Origin: Przewalskia tangutica
Taxonomy: Eukaryota > Streptophyta > Magnoliopsida > Solanales > Solanaceae
Direction of reading: 5' to 3'
NCBI GenBank assembly: GCA_029844215.1
Contig: CM056724.1
Span: 73,117,093 to 73,181,092 of the forward strand
Length of the DNA stretch: 64,000 nucleotides
In this document: piece after piece, positions 59,261-64,000 of the stretch
Numbering within the stretch: the first letter of the stretch is position 1
Layout: each line of letters begins with the position of its first letter
The notes under the pieces: generated by a model
The model's input: the letters and a program-made list of their open reading frames with translations, nothing else
Database searches by the model: none
Told to the model about the DNA's origin: nothing
Made by a program: the position numbers and the translations under genes

Positions 59261-59395
59261 GGCATAAATGCGGTTCTGAGGACCGCTAGAACTGGGACCT
59301 GCGCCAAGACCTCTGCCGCGACCTGCTGGTCCCTGAGTACCCTGCCCTCCGGGCGAGCAGATGTGAAGAAGACCCGCAATGCACTCGGCTCGACC

Positions 59396-60559
59396 CTACC
59401 TCTGCGGCGCCTGCAGTGGACAGATCCTCGCATAATGACCCTGCTGGCCACAAGTATAGCAAGCTCCCGAAGTAGTACTACAGCTCCCTGAATGGAATCT
59501 ACCACAACGGATACACTGAGCAGACCTCGATCGGTTAGCACCCTTGCTACCCTGGAAGTCCGAAGTCCTGGGGCCCTGACCTGCCCCCGAATGCTCTGGC
59601 TGTACCGAAAATGATGTAGGAGTGCTCTGAGCTGGCTGTGGTGCAAACCTAGACGTCTGCTGAGGCCGTCCACCCCGAGAACTACCAAAAAATCCGGTCG
59701 TCTTGGCCTTCTTCTGATGCTGATATCTGTCGACCCGGCGGTCTCTACGCTCCTCGCATCCCAGTGCATGAGCCTGCATGCGGGTAATATCCCTGCCTGG
59801 CTGAAGAACCACACCCGCACAAGACTCGGCCATATAATCATCTAGCCCGGTGACGTAGCGATGCACCCGGTCCTCCATATCTGCTACAAATGCAGGGACA
59901 TATCGAGCCAAAGAATCGAACTCGACGTTGTACTCCCTAACTGTGTGCCCTCTCTGTCTCAGCAGCAAAAATTTGTCGGCCCGTGCCCTCCTCATCTGTG
60001 GAGGCAAGAAGTGAGTGAGAAAAGCCTCCGAGAATTCATCCCAAGTAGCTGGGGACGCGTGCTCTCCCCGGGATAACTCCCATGAATCAAACCAATCGAC
60101 TGCGGTATCACGCAGCCGATGCGAACCGAAGATCACGGACTCGGTCTCCGACGCCCTGATCACTCTCATAATCCTCTGTAACTGACGGATGAACTCCTGC
60201 GGATCATCCTCCGGCCTCGACCCGTAAAACTCTGGCGGGCTACAACTCTGGAAATCCCATAGCCTCAAACTATCTGCCCTCGGGTGAACCACGGTTACTA
60301 TTGGGTGGGCTGGAATCGCATCTCGCCGTCCTCGTATGCAGCCACGATCCTGGCCAATAGCTGGGCCATCTCCTTGTACCCTAACTCCTCCGCCCCAGGC
60401 TGTGGGATAGGAGGTGCGGCATCGTGGTCTCTTTGGGCCGGCGGCGTCATGGAACTCGTCGCCTCGGGTATAGGCGGGCACGAGCCCTCGTGACTCTGGT
60501 GTCCTACTAGCGACTCCTCGGTGCCTTGCCGCCGGGCGGGTTGCCTTACGTGGAGGCAT
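59396..60559 (-). pseudogene. Element L gag
   Basis: The family start MPPRKATR is at 60559; the frame stays open upstream into the leader, so the longer ORF start at 60727 is not used as the gag start. The N-terminal 70 codons are scrambled relative to J. From SCSPPEFYGSRPEDDPQEF onward the capsid-like core is clean (SWELSRGEHASPATWDEFSE, FLPPQMRRARADKFLLLRQR, DSLARYVPAFVADMEDRVHR), followed by the zinc-finger module CIRCGRFHSGSC and CYTCGQQGHYARIC near 59400-59520. The frame is lost between gag and protease. Confidence 0.88.
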
Positions 60560-60667
60560 AATCTGCAGAAAGGAATACGTTAGAGGGTCCAACTTATAAC
60601 ACGCCTCTAAGGCACGATCTCGAGTGAGAAGAATGGAAACCAATCCTAAATATCCTATAGCCTCACG

Positions 60668-60702
60668 ATTATTGGTGTGGTGCACAACACACCGATAATT
60701 AA
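60668..60702 (-). other. Leader hairpin of L with palindromic loop
   Basis: Minus strand TTATCGGTGTG pairs with CACACCAATAA (one mismatch); loop TTGTGCAC with GTGCAC at 60680-60685. It is kept although the sequence around it is degraded. Confidence 0.68.
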
Positions 60703-60743
60703 GACTTACTAGATACGGTGCAGACACTTTCCAGAGATTAATC

Positions 60744-60754
60744 GCTCGATACCA
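60744..60754 (-). other. Primer-binding site of L (one base short)
   Basis: Top strand GCTCGATACCA instead of GCTCTGATACCA. The same change is seen at the PBS of B. A PBS with this loss should impair priming, yet both elements inserted, so the loss came later or is an artefact. Confidence 0.8.
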
Positions 60755-60758
60755 CTTT

Positions 60759-63152
60759 TGTCACGACCCGTTCGGGGCTCGTGGATCGTGCTTTACCCGC
60801 ACCTGGTAGTCATACATCAGTAATCGCGAATATAAAAACAAGACATGAAAGCTTGTAAAATGAGACACGCTTTTATGTGAGAAAATGTCGCTTTCGGCAT
60901 ATATATATAAACATAGTTTTGCGATTACATCCCAACTGCATAATAGACTACTGCACCTCTAAGAAGATAAACAACTATGGCGGGACAGGGGCCGCCATAC
61001 CTGAATGTACAAAACTATATACAACAACAGGAGATCATACCTAAAGTCGAGCCTCAGGAGAAGATGGAGCTCACGACAACAAAGCAAAAGATCCTAAGGA
61101 TGTGGATCTAGCACTGCTTGCCCTTACTGCGGCATGTAACGCAGCCCAGAGAGGTCGATAACAGTACCAAGTATGTGAAATCAGAAAGTACTTAAATGAA
61201 ATCAAAGTATTTAAAACCATTTGCAAATACAATCGGTTCAATTGCACATAGTGCCATATCACAAACAAGAACAATAATAGGTAAATCGTAACATGTCTTT
61301 TCTAGGCGCGAATGATCGAAGCAAGGCTAATCGCCCATAGTATCATTATGCGTGCTTAATCACGGACTTCGCAAATCCGTATAGGTCACATGCACCCGCA
61401 TGAGGTATTCTCGCACGGGGTAGCTAACCCGGTACCTCCCGGACTCCGGTCAGTATAGTCTCGATAGACCGCATAGTCACACTGCACCGCATAGTGGCAT
61501 CCCCGTCAGGCTAAAACACCGAATGATCAATCTCGAACTCCGCACTCCGCATAGTCACACGACCGCATAGGCCGTATAGACCGCATCAAGGGTGGCAAGC
61601 CCTCGGTATAACAAGTCGAGGGTAGGTGATATAATAACGATACAATGACTTACCGCTTAGCAACGTAAGCACAACAAGAATGACCCCCTTTCACCACATC
61701 ACAAGACACTAACACACGTAGCATCATAATATGTCTACTTTTCAAACAATCTTACTACACCTTACAGAAATCAATACAAGGTTTTTATAAACAAATAAGT
61801 AAACAGTTCCTTTTATCTTTCTTAAGTTGTTATACCTAACTTCCCATAAAGCTAGTATAACTCTTTAAGCTTTTTGTTTAAAAACCAAATATTTCTCTTT
61901 TGTTAAAAATGAATCGGTATTCTTTTGAAATGCTTCAAGATCCTTATTATTCAGGCTTAAGTCACAAGACATTGCCGTAAGTATTATTCAGGCTTAAGTC
62001 AAAAGACATTGCCGTAATTATTATTCAGTTAACACACGTACGTCTACCGTACTATATATATATTTAAAATATCATGCTCAAGAGTATAGGAAGAATCACA
62101 TACCTTCTCGGCGAAATCCACCTGCCAAGTCGAATATGTCGCGCGCAGAGTGTCAGCCTATAATAGTCAAAGACATCTATCAATGTCTAGACTACTCTGT
62201 AGGTCATTCTAAACAGAGGGTTCTCTATTTTACGGAAAATCGGGCAGCACTTCCCTACCCGTCAAGCTACTCAAGTTCATCGTGAAAACAATCTATGCAA
62301 TCTGATTCAATTATTCTTCTTTAATACCCTTCTAAGTATCTTATACTCAAGTCTTAGCTATTCTTATATGTAATATCCAATTACAATAGAAGGACAAGAG
62401 TATTTACCTCGATAAGCCAAAAAATTATCCAAGTATAAACGTCGATCCTGAGCAAGGTCACGCTCCGATAGCTCCAAGAAACCCTTAGAAGTTTCTAACA
62501 ACTTCTACTTAACTACTATAAGGGATTTGGGCTAGGGTATTTTGGAATAGTAACTTAAACTTGGAAGATAACTTTTCTACCAAGGGAGGGGGGGTAGGTT
62601 TCGGCTAAGGGCTCAAGGAAGGGGGGGTAGGTTTCGGCTAAGGGCTCAAGGAAGGGGGGGAGAGCCTTGGACGAAAAGCTTAAAAGAGAGGGGAGGGATT
62701 TTTTCAAGACTTGGAGAATTGATTTGTGGATTAAGAAAACCTTCAAGTTAGAGGGGTATTTATAGGCCAACCAATGGCCAAGATGAAGCCAAGTGCTATG
62801 CAAGTGTAGGGTGAGGATTTAGGCAAGTTTCCTTATCCATCTACTACACAAAAATATCCTACCAACTCCTTGACAAAACAAGCCACCAATCGTCCCCTTT
62901 ACCGCCCAAACATCCTCCAATTAGAGGGTGACAAGTGTTGCCCTCTCGTTGGTCCAAAATGTTTCGTCTCTCGAAAAATCCGCAAAAATTATAAATGACA
63001 TAGCCGGAATTTTTCCTTCGCAAGTTTGGTAAAACGTTTCGTCGGAAAACTATTCTTTAGTGAGTTGTGCACAAGTATATTCGTCCAACCTAACTTTAAG
63101 ACTAAACTTTTGTCACGCCTACATACATACATACGGAAATACGGGTATAACA
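60759..63152 (-). repeat. Element L 5' LTR
   Basis: About 2.4 kb. The first 900 bases (60759-61640) are full of small losses relative to the 3' LTR; from 61640 to 62260 the two are nearly identical. Minus-strand TATA box 62757-62764, hairpin 61821-61869. A 48-bp duplication (TAGGTTTCGGCTAAGGGCTC at 62594 and 62627) is absent from the 3' LTR. Confidence 0.9.
62757..62764 (-). promoter_or_regulatory. TATA box of L 5' LTR
   Basis: TATAAATA on the minus strand followed by CCCC. Confidence 0.75.
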
Positions 63153-63432
63153 GAATTAAATCAGATTTACATAGGATCGTATTTACTGATGAACTTGGGT
63201 AGCTTGACGGGTAGGGAAGTGCTGCCCAATTTTCCGTAGAATAGATAACCCTCTGCTTAGAACTTTATACAAAATAGTCTAGACGTTGATAGACGTATTT
63301 GACTATTATAGGTTGATACTCTGCGCGCGACATATTCGACTTGGCATGTGGATTTCGCCGAGAAGGTATGTGATTCTTCCTATACCCTTGAGCATGATAT
63401 TTTAAAGTATATATATAGTACGGTAGACGTAC
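63153..63432 (+). mobile_element. LTR K, part 2
   Basis: Continues K after L: GAATTAAATCAGATTTACAT corresponds to GAATTGAACTGTACTTACAT in E. It runs to ACGGTAGACGTAC, where LTR M starts; relatives continue there as GACGTACGTGTG, so M is inserted (candidate duplication CGTAC). Confidence 0.8.
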
Positions 63433-64000
63433 TGTTATACCCCGTATTTCCAGAGTATGTACGTGAGGGCGTACGTATAAAAGTTTGAGCCTTAAGCTAG
63501 GCTAGGACCGAAAATTATTGTTCACAAGTACCGAAAAGAATCGTTTTTCGACGAAACGTTTTACAAGACTTGCGAAGGGAAAATTCCGGCTATGTCATTT
63601 CTAATTTTTGCGGATTTTTCTGAGAGATGAAACATTTTGGACCAACGGGAGGGTGACATCACCCTCATATTGGGCGTGTTTGTGGACGTCAAATGGACGA
63701 AATTGAGGGTCAAAGAGTTGGTAGGATATTTGTGATAGTTGGTGTGGTAGATGTATAAGGTACACATGGGTAAATCCTCACCCTACACTTGCCTACCACA
63801 TGGCTTGATCTTGACCCTTGGTTGTCCTATAAATACCCCCCTAAACTTGAAGACTTCTTCATCCCAAAATTGTTCTAAGTCTTGAAAGCCCTCTCCCCCC
63901 CCTTTTTTGAGTTGAATTCTCGTCCTAGCCTCCCCCTCCCCCCTTTTTCGTGAGGCCCTTGGCCGAGGGGTACACACCCCCCCTCCTAGTGGCCTTGGCC
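63433..64000 (+). mobile_element. LTR M (start only, cut by window end)
   Basis: Starts TGTTATACCCCGTATTTCC and follows K closely. TATAAATA at 63828-63835. The palindrome site is shortened (GGGTGACATCACCC, 63651-63664). Whether it is a solo LTR or a full element cannot be seen. Confidence 0.82.
63828..63835 (+). promoter_or_regulatory. TATA box of M
   Basis: TATAAATA followed by CCCCCC. Confidence 0.72.

Larger units (their letters stand above)
53325..63152 (-). mobile_element. Element L: full-length Tekay-like chromovirus
   Basis: A 9.8-kb minus-strand insertion in LTR K. 3' LTR 53325-55742, polypurine tract 55743-55755, integrase-chromodomain 55881-56950, RNase H about 57077-57674, RT 57904-58662, protease 58997-59260, gag 59396-60559, PBS 60744-60754, 5' LTR 60759-63152. 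Flanks read AGAAT on the left (53320-53324) and GAATT after the terminal ACA on the right, consistent with target duplication AGAAT if one A was lost at the right junction. Confidence 0.92.

Noticed and set aside
62594..62660. The 48-bp duplication in L 5' LTR as a functional element
   Set aside because: Present in only one LTR of the pair, so it is a late local duplication or an assembly slip.

Overview
The window is plant nuclear heterochromatin made entirely of retrotransposons. I found no host gene, tRNA, rRNA, CRISPR array or bacterial signal. The evidence is: long terminal repeats (LTRs) of about 2.4-4.3 kb that start TGTTAYACC and end GTGACA; primer-binding sites complementary to plant initiator tRNA-Met (TGGTATCAGAGC); gag-pol fragments of Ty3/gypsy type whose integrase ends in a chromodomain (Tekay/Del-like chromovirus); and two plant L1-type LINEs with an apurinic-type endonuclease, reverse transcriptase (RT) and zf-RVT domain. 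The gag N-terminus (MPPRKAT.AQKGKAAEGA) and the LINE protein look Solanaceae-like to me. That is recollection, not a search.

Layout, written as nested brackets. Left part: a plus-strand LTR fragment Q (1-1518) abuts a degenerate LINE (LINE1, 1519-4638). LINE1 lies in the 3' LTR of minus-strand gag-only element B (4639-11651). B sits against minus LTR fragment C (11652-12329), then plus LTR fragment P (12330-12516), then minus LTR H (12517-13973 and 22479-23177). H is split by plus-strand gag-only element A (13974-22478, target duplication GAAAT). The internal tail of H (23178-23556) is broken by plus element D (23557-31193). The 5' LTR of D carries LINE2 (23931-27419, minus, 16-bp target duplication).

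Right part: the leader of D is broken by plus element E (31194-38636; gag, remnant integrase, second LTR interrupted). E is broken by F (38637-39301), and F by G (39302-41634 plus 51763-52463). G holds the complete minus-strand element J (41635-51762, duplication GTGAC) and also K (52464-53324 plus 63153-63432). K holds the complete minus-strand element L (53325-63152) and M (63433 to the window end). D, E, F, G, K and M are still open at the right edge.

J and L carry gag, protease, RT, RNase H, integrase and chromodomain, so they are the autonomous type. A and B keep only gag-like coding sequence. E keeps gag pieces and an integrase tail but no RT. J/L-type elements could therefore have supplied enzymes in trans to A, B and E, which share their PBS, leader and LTR architecture.

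Most notable signals: (1) a leader hairpin between PBS and gag whose loop exposes a six-base palindrome (GTGCAC, or GCGCGC in B), like a retroviral dimerisation-initiation loop; (2) a hairpin inside the LTRs whose arms differ between subfamilies but stay complementary; (3) the same CTG/CAG rewriting recurring at the same positions in different copies, including within LTR pairs, which looks more like a sequencing artefact on methylated DNA than decay and affects every pseudogene call here.
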